Below are positions 1-9,083 of a stretch of 64,000 bases of DNA, piece by piece. Under the pieces are notes generated by a model that was not told the DNA's origin, made no database searches, and saw nothing but the letters and a program-made list of their open reading frames with translations. The DNA comes from Saprospiraceae bacterium (GTDB lineage: Bacteria; Bacteroidota; Bacteroidia; Chitinophagales; Saprospiraceae), in assembly GCA_016719615.1 (NCBI GenBank), contig JADJYQ010000001.1:2020501-2084500 (forward strand), given 5' to 3'. Position numbers and translations under genes: made by a program. The first letter of the stretch is position 1. Each line of letters begins with the position of its first letter.

Positions 1-257
1 ATCATTTTACGGATCTGGGACCATTTCGGATCATCAGATACGATGCCCTTTTAAAATTAAATATGCAGGATCCAGATTATGGCTGGACTGTGGAAATGCA
101 AGTTAAAGCTGCACAACACAAATTAATGGCAACTGAAGTACCGGTAAGCTACAAAAAGCGAATTGGGAAATCTAAAGTTTCAGGCACAATTAGGGGCATT
201 TTTGGCGCAGGTTCAAAGATTCTCTTTATAATATTCAAAACATATGTTAAAGGTTAA
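1..257 (+). CDS. Family 2 glycosyltransferase, C-terminal end (partial)
   Basis: The reading frame is open from the window edge (codons from base 3) to a TAA at 255-257. The first visible residues read FTDLGPFRIIRYDALLKL, followed by YGWTVEMQVKA. This is the typical end of the catalytic domain in bacterial GT2 enzymes of the dolichyl-phosphate-mannose/undecaprenyl-phosphate type, which move a nucleotide-sugar residue to a lipid or glycan acceptor at the inner membrane. The catalytic start of the protein lies outside the window. A second GT2 gene and a GT-C membrane gene follow on the same strand, so a small glycan-assembly cluster is likely. The substrate cannot be told. Confidence 0.75.
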   Translation, partial: HFTDLGPFRIIRYDALLKLNMQDPDYGWTVEMQVKAAQHKLMATEVPVSYKKRIGKSKVSGTIRGIFGAGSKILFIIFKTYVKG

Positions 258-326
258 AATTGTGTTAAAAAAAATTGACTTTTATGCGTTAAGGCTGTTT
301 TGATAGAATTATTTTTGCAATCGAAT

Positions 327-1804
327 ATGAATACAATCCAGCTTTTGCTTATTGCCAAATATACTGGCAGTCTTTTATACATTACTGTTTTTTCCCTTTT
401 ACAACTTGGCTTATTAAAAGCCTATCGGGAGCACAAAAACAAAAACAAATTTTACCGCCATTAAATGACGGGGACCACTACCCGATGGTAACAGTTCAGC
501 TACCGATTTTCAATGAAATGTTTGTTGTAGACCGGCTCCTGGATAACATTACAAAACTCGACTACCCTAAAGACAAACTTGAAATACAAGTTTTGGATGA
601 TTCGACAGATGAAACTGCCGGCCACGCTGCCCAAAAAGTTGAATTTTATAAAAGTCAGGGCTTTGATATTCAGCATATTCACCGCACAGATCGGAAAGGT
701 TTTAAAGCCGGTGCACTCCGCGAAGGAATGAAGACTTGTAAAGGCGAATTTATTGCCATATTCGATGCTGATTTTCTCCCTAATTCGAATTTTCTCAAAA
801 CCAGTCTTCCATATTTTAATTCGGATAACATAGGCGTTGTTCAAACGCGTTGGGAGCATATTAATGAAGATTATTCCTTTTTGACAAAATTGCAAGCTTT
901 CCAGCTCAATGTCCATTTTACTGTGGAGCAAGCCGGAAGGTATGCAGCAGGACATTTTTTGCAATTCAACGGTACCGCAGGAATCTGGCGCAAAACATGT
1001 ATTGACGATGCAGGTGGATGGCAGTCAGACACCCTCACAGAAGACTTGGATTTAAGTTATAGAGCACAATTAAAGGGATGGAAAATCAGATATGTTGAAG
1101 ATATCATTTGTCCGGCTGAATTACCGGCTGAAATGCATGGTTTGAAATCACAACAATTCCGTTGGATGAAAGGTGGAGCTGAGAACTCGAGAAAACTTCT
1201 GCCCATAATCCTTAAAGCTAAGCTTCCGCTATCTACTAAATTCCACGCTATTATGCATTTAATGGGCAGTGGCATCTTCCTGGTCATCTTTTGGGTATCA
1301 TTACTCAGCGTACCTGTATTATTTACGATGGATGATTTGGGATTAAAAGCGACTTTCCTCGGATTTTGTTTACTCGGAACTCTGGCAGTGATGTCTGTAT
1401 TTTATGAGGCCAATAATATGATGTGCTGGAAAGAAAAGAATGTAAAACATAAATTTTGGCGATTTTTATTGTTGTTCCCGACTTTTATGGCCTTATCCAT
1501 GGGATTTAGTTTTCACAACAGCATCGCAGTGATTGAAGGCTATATGGGTAAAAAATCAGCTTTTATCAGGACCCCAAAATTTAATCTGACTACTTTAAAA
1601 GATAAGGTTTTTAGAAATGGCTATTTAATTCAACAGCTCACCTTGCGAACATGGTTGGAATTTTTCATTTGTCTATACTTTGCATTTGCAATTGGTATGG
1701 GCTTTTATATTGAATATTATTCTTTCCTCTTGTTTCATTTCTTGTTGATGCTTGGTTTTGGATTGAATTTCTTTTATTCATTGCGCCATCTTAGTCTAAA
1801 ATAA
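327..1804 (+). CDS. Cellulose-synthase-like family 2 glycosyltransferase, frameshifted near its N-terminus
   Basis: The main open frame runs from 485 to 1804 and gives 439 residues. It holds the full GT2 signature: DDSTD (about residues 38-42), DADF (94-97), TEDLDLSYR and QQFRWMKG (the Q-x-x-R-W motif), followed by several membrane helices from about residue 255 to the end. This is the plan of processive, membrane-bound CESA/CaSu-like transferases. The usual N-terminal membrane helix is missing from that frame, but an ATG at 327 opens another frame encoding MNTIQLLLIAKYTGSLLY and a second half-helix. It stops at 462-464. The two frames join perfectly if one A is restored in the A-rich stretch 434-450, giving KQKQILPPLNDGDHYPMVTVQLP-like linker text split over both frames. 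I therefore read one gene with a one-base deletion, probably a sequencing error. It sits between another GT2 and a GT-C gene. Confidence 0.85.
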
Positions 1805-1821
1805 AAGATATCTTTATACCA

Positions 1822-3171
1822 ATGCCAACAAATCAAAAGGCTTGGTATTCCTTAAGCTATCTGGCTTATGCAATCTCAATAGTTTTCCTGGCGATTAATG
1901 GAAGACCAGACAATTTTGCTCCTTTAATTTTTATTTGGAGCATTTGTTTTATCTGCTTTTTCATTCTCTTGCGCTCTTTTGACTTCATAAATCCCGGTTT
2001 TATTTGGTGGTTGGTTCCTTTGATCATCAAATTAGTTCTGATTTTTATATCTCCTCAATTATCAAATGACTTTATCCGCTTTTGGTGGGATGGGTACTTA
2101 AGCTGTCATGGAATCAACCCCTATTTATGGAGTCCACATGAGACATTGCAATATTTTCCAAACGCTGATTTCATAGGTCCCTTACAAAAGAATTATGGTT
2201 CACTAAATTCACAAGAGTATCATACCGTTTACCCGCCCTTAAGTCAATTGCTTTATTACCTCAACACAATTATAGCAGGTGAGAAACTTTTGCTGTTCAG
2301 CATTGGAATGAAGTTTTTCTATCTGATGGCAGACATTGTAACACTCTTCTATCTGCTTAAAATATTAAAGCAATTAAACTTACCTCTTTATGGTGCATTT
2401 CTGTATTTCGGTAATCCACTGTGTCTTATTGAGCTACAGGGAAATCTTCATACCGAACAATTTATGCTGCTCTTTTTAGTGATGGCCTTATACTATAGCA
2501 TGCGTTCCTCCGATATAAACACTGCATGGACATTGGCTGGTTCTGTATTGTCAAAAATGAACAGCCTTTTGCTGACGCCTTTATTTGTAAATAAGAATTC
2601 GGGTTTACTAACTTATCTGACCATATTTTCAAGTGCATTTTTTGCACTATTCATTTTGTATCTGCCCACTGCCAATAGCGCTGGCGGTTTTGCTAATAGT
2701 ATAGGATTGTATTTTCAAAAATTTGAATTTAACTCCTTGTTCTATTATATAATGAGAGATCTACTCTTTGAACATAAATATTATATTTCTAAAATAAATT
2801 TGGGATGGATTCTATTAGCATGCTTTGGCTTATGTGCATCCATGATTTATTTGATTTCTTTTTTTCGAAAAAACCAAGGCCCTTTTCCATTTTCAGCAGC
2901 ATGGTGGATACTCGTTATTTTTTATTGTTTAAGCACCACCGTACATCCATGGTATATCTGTCCACTAATAATAATGGGTATCTTTTACTTGCCGGTCAGC
3001 ACTACCATTTGGTCCTTTTTCATTTTCTTAAGTTATAGCCATTACGACCCGGAATTTGAATCTTATTACAGAATTCTTTCAGGCTCCGGCTATCTTAGTT
3101 TTTTCGTAGCGATTTATCTCGAACAAAAGGGTAAAATAGGCTTTGGATTTTGCAAGAGAGTTATCGTATAA
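1822..3171 (+). CDS. Polytopic GT-C-type membrane glycosyltransferase (mannosyltransferase-like)
   Basis: This 449-residue protein is almost wholly made of hydrophobic helices. Its first extracytoplasmic loop carries the motif FWWDGYLSCHGINPYLW at about residues 87-103, close to the R-Y-L-W-D-G...G-I-N-P-Y signature of bacterial polyprenyl-phosphate-dependent mannosyltransferase-like proteins of the GT-C fold. Asp83 and Asp90 are candidates for the catalytic loop acid. A second histidine/tryptophan-rich loop (TVHPWYICPLI) near residue 373 is also typical. The gene starts 17 bases after the preceding GT2 stop, so the two are probably cotranscribed. A likely role is adding a sugar from a lipid carrier on the periplasmic side. 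The sugar and acceptor are unknown. Confidence 0.6.
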   Translation: MPTNQKAWYSLSYLAYAISIVFLAINGRPDNFAPLIFIWSICFICFFILLRSFDFINPGFIWWLVPLIIKLVLIFISPQLSNDFIRFWWDGYLSCHGINPYLWSPHETLQYFPNADFIGPLQKNYGSLNSQEYHTVYPPLSQLLYYLNTIIAGEKLLLFSIGMKFFYLMADIVTLFYLLKILKQLNLPLYGAFLYFGNPLCLIELQGNLHTEQFMLLFLVMALYYSMRSSDINTAWTLAGSVLSKMNSLLLTPLFVNKNSGLLTYLTIFSSAFFALFILYLPTANSAGGFANSIGLYFQKFEFNSLFYYIMRDLLFEHKYYISKINLGWILLACFGLCASMIYLISFFRKNQGPFPFSAAWWILVIFYCLSTTVHPWYICPLIIMGIFYLPVSTTIWSFFIFLSYSHYDPEFESYYRILSGSGYLSFFVAIYLEQKGKIGFGFCKRVIV

Positions 3172-3440
3172 AATTCGAAACGATACGCATCTTCAATAAA
3201 TTGTTTAAGTTGTCTGTTGACCGCATAGTAATCCATAATATGGTTTTCCAAAATTACAGATCTGAAAATTTTGAAAGAGCGTAAGTGTAAAAAACAATTA
3301 CAAGAGGTAAATACATTTTCATTTATAAAAGAGGACCCATTGCCAAAATAATAAACCCACTCTACGTAAGATAAAGAGGCACACCCTGGATTAGTTGAAA
3401 AATCCTTACATTCATAAAAGGAATAAAGTTATAAAAAAAT

Positions 3441-3474
3441 AAAAGCCGGTATGTTTTCACACATACCGGCTTTT
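3441..3474. terminator. Bidirectional intrinsic terminator between the glycosyltransferase and gld genes
   Basis: A perfect 13-base-pair stem (AAAAGCCGGTATG paired with CATACCGGCTTTT) encloses an 8-base loop. A-rich sequence precedes it and a T tract follows on both strands. It lies between two convergent genes (ends at 3171 and 3496) and can serve both. The stretch 3172-3440 holds nothing else that I can recognise. Confidence 0.8.
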
Positions 3475-3495
3475 ATAAATTTTGAATATTTCAAA

Positions 3496-4371
3496 TCAAT
3501 ACGTCCACAAATCATGTTCTTTATTGAGAATTTCGTTTTTGATCTTCTCAGATTCCAACAAAAGCTTTACACCATCGTTTTCACCTTTAAAAATATCACT
3601 CAAACGATTATCCTGAACATTGGATTCTTTAATAATGTAACTTGAAAAGAAACGATAATCAAATACATCTGCCCATGTGTTGGGTGCAGCATCGTTTTGA
3701 TCATTGAAGACCTTTTCTCTGGCAAGTAACTTTCTGGCTTCAGGATAATAAACCCAAAACATCGGTAAAGTATACTTCAGGTTTCCTGCATCGTCGTATT
3801 CATCCTTAATTGGAGCTATACCCAAAACTCTGCATTCTAATCTGGAAGTTTGTTTATTAAAATACCACATCTCTTTCACGCGATAAGTTTTGATATCGTT
3901 GAAATCGATGTCTGACTTGCGAATTTGTACATCCTCAGCATAAGTCTCCGGATCTGTAACGACAACTGTATCTACCCTATGGAGCAGTTTATCGAGTTCT
4001 TCACCTGTAACGAATTTCCTGAAATTATCCTCTTTAAAAATGCGAATATCGCCATTTTCAGCTCCTTGCACCAAAATCTGGAAGAAGGGCCTCACCGGAT
4101 AAATAAAAGGTAAATTCATTTTTTCGCGAACATCCAGAACGCGCCATAATCTTCTTTCCCAAACCACATCCGCTTCGCGGATAGGTTGGTAATCCAATAT
4201 GCGTTGTTCTTTAATGAGGCTGCGGCTTACGATATCATCGAGATAACCGGAATCCTCCTCTTCTTCGCTGGCTTCTGTTTTCTCATCTTCTGAGGTCTGA
4301 GCTAATAAACTGATGCTGCTTGCGCTGCAAAGAAGTAAGATTAGGTAAAATGAAATCCTGAACTTATACAT
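3496..4371 (-). CDS. gldN: Gliding motility / type IX secretion protein GldN
   Basis: GldN (PorN) forms the periplasmic ring of the T9SS with GldK at the outer membrane. The 291-residue product starts with a signal peptide ending near residue 25 (LLAQ), followed by a very acidic stretch and then the family core ADVVWERRLWRVLDVREKMN, which matches the W-x-x-x-x-W-R-x-x-D-x-x-E-K-M-N block of GldN. Further family text such as VKEMWYFNKQTSRLECRVLGIAP is present. Length is normal. It begins 10 bases after the stop of the complete gldM frame and is the last gene of the porP-gldKLMN series, followed by the terminator at 3441. Confidence 0.93.
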   Translation of the reverse strand: MYKFRISFYLILLLCSASSISLLAQTSEDEKTEASEEEEDSGYLDDIVSRSLIKEQRILDYQPIREADVVWERRLWRVLDVREKMNLPFIYPVRPFFQILVQGAENGDIRIFKEDNFRKFVTGEELDKLLHRVDTVVVTDPETYAEDVQIRKSDIDFNDIKTYRVKEMWYFNKQTSRLECRVLGIAPIKDEYDDAGNLKYTLPMFWVYYPEARKLLAREKVFNDQNDAAPNTWADVFDYRFFSSYIIKESNVQDNRLSDIFKGENDGVKLLLESEKIKNEILNKEHDLWTY

Positions 4372-4381
4372 GAAACAAATT

Positions 4382-5953
4382 TTATTTAATTTGGAATGAC
4401 ATATCTCCTAAATCACGAGCAGCAATGTCACCGGGACATCTTCCTTTGATTTGTTCAAAAAGAAAACGATCGCCTGGTTTAGCTTGCTGGATCAGGGTAT
4501 TTGCCTGAGGTGAAAAACGTCCTCCCGTATTGGTCACAATTTGAGCGTCCTGACGGGGTGCAACGCGAACAAGGTTAAAACCCTGTATAGCGCATTTTGC
4601 GTCAAACTCACATCCTTCTCATACTGGGATTACACCTTGTTGTGCCTTAAAAACACCGTTTGGCATAGCACCACCACGTTTGTCTGAAAGCATTGGAACT
4701 GGTGTAGGAATTCTCTTAACGCGGAATTTAAAATTGGTAGGAGGCAATCCACCACCACTTAAAGTAATGTTTGCGTCTCCCGGTGTTTTTACATTGGCGA
4801 TGTATTTAGCACCACCCTGGTTTTTAAGTTCGATACCACCTCCGGCAGCTTCAACTTTCAACTGAGCAGTAGGAACACCCGCAGCGGAAATCGCCACTGG
4901 GTTATCAACACCAATATAAAATACGTTCATTTTTTCAGCAGACACGTTACATGAACGCTCACCTACTTCAAATTCAAATTCCTTGCGGTATGTGTCTGTG
5001 TTGAGTGTAACAGGGTTTGTTACAGTCGCTACAGCTGTATATTTTTTAGTACCCACATCATTTGCACCGGTTTTCCAAATAGCATCACCTTCAGCATTGG
5101 TCGCAAGATTTGCACCATTTACAGAAAGAGATACTTTGGTATTAGTTGCTTTTGATGTTGACGCAGCAAGCGAGATTGCAGTTTCAAATGACTCACCTTT
5201 GATAACATAGTTTTTCTTTGGAGAAGAAATAACCGTGAATTTATCCAAAACGACGTCCTCACCACCTAGCTTTTTACTAAAATGATTTAAGATTGCGTTT
5301 TCTGAAGCTTTCGCATCATTGATGAACTTGGTAAATATAGGTAAGCAAGCGCCCAATGGCATTTGCTTAAAAGTAAATTCTTCCCAGCTCTTTTTATTTT
5401 TTGAATGCCTCCAGGTTTCATCATCAATAATTAAAGGTATTTCACTTTCCATGGCAGTGCGAAGACTGTCATCAATTAAAGAAAGAAATTTTACTCTGTA
5501 CTCGGTAATTTTTTCTTTCAGTTCCAAACCTTTTTTATTGGTAACCATTTCACGAGTGGTGACATCCTTGTTTTTCTTTCCTTTCAGATCCTTTTTTTCA
5601 CCTACCATGATGTAATCCAGTTCATCAACTGAGCCGTTATTATTTCCTGATTTGTCAATCAAATCATCGACAATTCCATTAACGTAATCAGTGAATTCCT
5701 TTCCGTATTGAACAGCCAGAGGGGCACGCTCTTTGAAACGGGCAAACTCAGGTTTAGCTTCAGATCTTTTGTTGATCGAAGGAACTAAAGATTCATTGGC
5801 TCTATCCAACGAAGTATTAGAATCTGCCAAACTTTTGTTTACCAGTTTGAATGCGTTAAAAATCTCTGCCGACACGTTCAAAGCCAAAAGAGCCGTAAGT
5901 ACCAGGTACATGATGTTAATCATGAGCTGGCGTGGCTGCTTAGGTATAGACAT
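4382..5953 (-). CDS. gldM: Type IX secretion motor protein GldM, interrupted by one in-frame TGA
   Basis: GldM spans the inner membrane once and reaches through the periplasm to the GldK/N ring; with GldL it forms the proton-driven motor. The protein opens with MSIPKQPRQLMINIMYLVLTALLALNVSAEIFNAF split over the N-terminal helix, which is diagnostic of the family. The frame is closed by a TGA at 4621-4619 (codon 445) just after KAQQGVIPV. The same frame then continues without another stop for 78 codons to a TAA at 4384-4382, encoding FDAKCAIQGFNLVRVAPRQ and later DRFLFEQIKGRCPGDIAARD, which is the normal GldM C-terminal domain. With the TGA read as an amino acid (Leu TTA is one base away) the length is 522 residues, as usual. 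Either a base error or a real nonsense change is possible. gldL lies 36 bases upstream. Confidence 0.92.
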
Positions 5954-5989
5954 ATTTTAGTCTTTTAATTGGTTATTAATAATAATTAA

Positions 5990-6571
5990 TTAGTTACCTA
6001 CAGTTTTGTAGGCAGACAAAATATTTCCGTAAACAGAATTCAAATTTGTCAAATTTTTATTCAAGGCAGAAACCTGGGTATGAACGTTTTTGGTATCTTC
6101 AATAGAAGCATTCAACTCAGACATAGCTTCCGTCATACGAGTATAAAAATTGCTCATGGCTTTCATTTGATCACCAGTCTTACTGAAGTCAACTTCCTGA
6201 AGTGCTTTTAATGAACCTAAGCTCTTGGACATACCTTGTAATTCAGTCAACATTCCTGAAAGTTGAGATTCTACCACCTCACCATTTGCAGGACGGCCAC
6301 CTTTTACAGGTCCCTCGATCAATGGATTGATTTTTGCGTTTGCATCACCTAATCCCGGATAAAGTTTATCCCAGTAATAATCTTTATCTGGTGGAATAAC
6401 ACCTAAAATAAAGAATAGAATCGCTTCTGTTACTAGACCCGCAGTGATCATCGCATCACCACCTTCCCAGGACATGATCTTATAAAGGGCCCCGAGCATT
6501 ACGACAGAGGCTCCAACTCCGATCAAGAGGTTTTTCGCGTATTTAAACCAGTTTTGCTTGTAAATAGCCAT
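5990..6571 (-). CDS. gldL: Type IX secretion motor protein GldL
   Basis: GldL is the inner-membrane partner of GldM in the T9SS/gliding motor. The 193-residue protein has two membrane helices near the N-terminus (about residues 14-32 and 40-60), with the conserved GALYKIMSWEGGDAMITAGLVTE region that includes the membrane glutamates expected for proton flow. It continues into a cytoplasmic tail rich in predicted coiled coil (about residues 95-185, SQLSGMLTELQGMSKSLGSL). The family is commonly somewhat longer, around 200-270 residues, so this is a short but complete form. It lies between gldK and gldM on the same strand. Confidence 0.93.
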   Translation of the reverse strand: MAIYKQNWFKYAKNLLIGVGASVVMLGALYKIMSWEGGDAMITAGLVTEAILFFILGVIPPDKDYYWDKLYPGLGDANAKINPLIEGPVKGGRPANGEVVESQLSGMLTELQGMSKSLGSLKALQEVDFSKTGDQMKAMSNFYTRMTEAMSELNASIEDTKNVHTQVSALNKNLTNLNSVYGNILSAYKTVGN

Positions 6572-6646
6572 TGTTATGAATTTTTTAATGAGTTAAGAGA
6601 AAATTGTTTGCAATTAATTGTAAGACTTCAAAAAAAGGTCAGCTGA

Positions 6647-7894
6647 CTATCTAAAGTCATTTTCAGACCTTCCAAGGAAAGACAATACACATCTGAATCC
6701 AATATAGGATTTCGTAGTGTCTTGAAATTCCCAATTACGCGTACTTGTGTGTAAATAGTATGCTACATCTTTCCACGAACCTCCGCGAATAACTTTACGC
6801 TTATACGCCTCAGCATCTTCTTCTTTAGCATCGTACTTCACATCCGGATTTTGATCGTGGATGATCACGTGCGCATTATCGGAATAAGCAGATTCTGTCC
6901 ATTCTGAAACATTACCTGACATATTATATAAACCATATTCGTTAGGGAACTATGCATCTGCCCTAACGGTATAATAGCCGCCATCTTCGGGATAGTTACC
7001 ACGGCCGGGTTTAAAGTTTGCTAATAAACAACCTTTGGCATTTCTAGGATAATAGCCACCCCAAGGAAAAGGAGCTTGTTCTCTGCCACCTCTTGCTGCC
7101 CATTCCCACTCATGTTCTGTTGGTAAGCGGAACTCTTCTGTATTCGGTTCTTCCTCACCTTTGAACTTATTCCAAATAGAAGTTCTCCAATAACAGAATG
7201 CACGACACTGCTTCCAATTCACACCAACCACAGGATAATCATCAAATGCCGGATGTGAAAAGTAATTGCGTGTCATGGGCTCATTATATGAATAAGCAAA
7301 ATCTCTGACCCAGCATAAGGTGTCAGGATAGATATTCGTCTTTTCCCTGTGAATGATATTGGAACGGCGGATGTCTCTGCTGTGTGCAGCCATCTGCCAA
7401 TCTTTCCACTCCCATTCGTAAATAAATTTACGGGTATCTAATTCCTTTACTCCTTTAAAGGCATCAGCGCCCTGAAAATACATTTCATCCAGAGTTTCGT
7501 CTTCCCAATCAATTTCCTGTTCCCAATCAACCTCTTCGGTCTCACCATCTTCACCTTCTACAAGGTGACCTAAGGCTTTATGGGCCATTTCGTCTTTCAC
7601 ATAAAACACGAATTGGCGATACTCATTGTTTGTAATCTCAGTATCATCCATGTAAAACCCTGAAATCGAGATAGATTTCTGTGGCTGTACCAGATTATGG
7701 AAGAAATCCTGGTCACTTTGACCAATGGTCAAACTACCACTCGGAACGTAAATCATTCCGTAAGGATTAATACCATCCCATTTGGGTCTTGGAGAAGCGC
7801 CTACTAACTGTCCGTCTTGTTGATTTTTGCCGCATGAGGCCAACAACATAGAAAGCAAGGCGAAGAGAAAGAAAATTGAATTTCTCATCATCAT
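6647..7894 (-). CDS. gldK: T9SS outer-membrane ring lipoprotein GldK, interrupted by one in-frame TAG
   Basis: GldK is a lipoprotein of the formylglycine-generating-enzyme/SUMF1 fold that forms the T9SS ring with GldN under the outer membrane. The N-terminus has a lipoprotein signal ending in LLASC at about residue 20. The SUMF1-like domain follows, with YGMIYVPSGSLTIGQSD, FYMDDTEITNNEYRQF, PVVGVNWKQCRAFCYW and RLPTEHEWEWAARGG. A TAG at 6952-6950 (codon 315) interrupts it after TVRADA. The same frame goes on at once with FPNEYGLYNMSGNVSEWTES and ends at 6647 with the conserved RGGSWKD and YIGFRCV blocks. The family normally has a tyrosine or similar residue at the stop position, and TAT/TAC is one base away. 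The gene is otherwise intact at 415 residues. Confidence 0.92.
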
Positions 7895-7930
7895 TATAAA
7901 TTTACCTACTTTGTCTTAAAAAAAGTGGCA

Positions 7931-7964
7931 CAAATATAAAACAATCCAAAATCATTTATTCAAA
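7931..7964 (-). promoter_or_regulatory. Candidate Bacteroidota promoter for the gldKLMN operon
   Basis: On the minus strand a perfect TAnnTTTG element (TATATTTG, 7938-7931) stands 36 bases before the gldK start. A TTTG that could act as the -33 element lies at 7964-7961, with a spacing of 22 bases. The region from 7895 to 8093 is very AT-rich and has no gene. The match to the known Bacteroidota consensus is good at -7 and weaker in spacing. Confidence 0.45.
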
Positions 7965-8093
7965 ATATTTTTTGGGCTTTTTTACTATTTGCACACTAAT
8001 ATTCGAACAAGATATAACGTTTGTTTATTGTGTTTAAATAAAATTCTTTTTTTAACAATTTTAATAAAAATTTAATATATATTAAATTGGTAA

Positions 8094-9083
8094 TCAATCC
8101 AGATATCTTGGGCTTTTCAATACCGGTGGTTTCCTCCCCTGTCCAATAGCTTTGCCAAAATTATAAAAGAGGCCAAATTCCTGACTCCTTTGAACCGCAC
8201 TTACCGGAATTTTTCCCAAATAAAATTCATGCAAATAGGCGACAGACCATTTTGAACTCAGCTCAAAACCAAAAGAAATTCCCATCGATTCAAGTGATTC
8301 ATCATGATAACCCCTTAAATGTATCCCTCCAAAAATGTTGCCATTATATGCTCCTCCTAAAAATATTTCTGTTTGGGTCTTATTAAGGTCAGTATAAACG
8401 GATAATGATGGAAAATATTTGAAGGATCCCACCATCCCCTGATAGCTTGTATATATAACATAATGTCTCCTGTTCTTATAAAGCACAGGAAATGCTGCTT
8501 TTCCTGATTCAAACAGGCTGGTAGCGGCACAGCCAAATTTAATGCCCGAATACTCCAGGGCCAAAGAAAACCCTGCATCCAACATTTGAAAACTCGATTT
8601 GCTATTGTCAAGTAAGGGATCCCGGTGCTCTACCCGGCCTCCGGTATAATCTCCATCGGGTGTTTGAACCAATCTGCCATCAAAACTGTGGTAGGCATAT
8701 TGCAATTGAACAGCAAAGCTCCATAAGATCTTATTAAAATGAAAAACCCTGTTAAAGCTGGGTTGTAAATAGATTTGTTGGCTCAATCCGGTCTCATCTT
8801 TTCCCATAGCCAATCCGGCTCCGGAGCGAATCCAATATAATGGCAGGTGCAAGCGGACATCAAATGTTTGTGGATGTCCGTTCAGGCCTTGCCATTGGTT
8901 GCGAAATGTTGCAGAACCAACAATGGTACCTTCCAAACCTCCAAAAGCAGGTATTAATTTATAGGGGTCTTTATACGAAAAGCCCTGCAATGAGAGCTGC
9001 TGAGCACCACAATATGCCGTCAAAACCATGAGAATTCCGAAAACTACCGCCCTATACTTAAGTGATGCTAACATTGTGTCCAA
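8094..9083 (-). CDS. porP: PorP/SprF family type IX secretion outer-membrane protein
   Basis: The 329-residue protein has a signal peptide (cleavage near AYCGAQQ, residue 28) and then the PorP/SprF pattern: a beta-barrel beginning with YKDPYKLIPAFGGLEGTIVGSATFRNQWQGLNGHPQTFD, seen here over residues 37-77, where the F-R-N-Q-W block is a family hallmark. PorP/SprF proteins sit in the outer membrane and link the T9SS motor and ring to cargo or adhesins. Position directly upstream of gldKLMN is the classical arrangement. Its start overlaps the end of the upstream DUF255 gene by 16 bases. A second ATG three codons in is an equally possible start. Confidence 0.88.
   Translation of the reverse strand: MDTMLASLKYRAVVFGILMVLTAYCGAQQLSLQGFSYKDPYKLIPAFGGLEGTIVGSATFRNQWQGLNGHPQTFDVRLHLPLYWIRSGAGLAMGKDETGLSQQIYLQPSFNRVFHFNKILWSFAVQLQYAYHSFDGRLVQTPDGDYTGGRVEHRDPLLDNSKSSFQMLDAGFSLALEYSGIKFGCAATSLFESGKAAFPVLYKNRRHYVIYTSYQGMVGSFKYFPSLSVYTDLNKTQTEIFLGGAYNGNIFGGIHLRGYHDESLESMGISFGFELSSKWSVAYLHEFYLGKIPVSAVQRSQEFGLFYNFGKAIGQGRKPPVLKSPRYLD

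Noticed and set aside
500..964. A 154-codon minus-strand frame inside the GT2 gene
   Set aside because: It is the antisense shadow of a gene with clear GT2 motifs.
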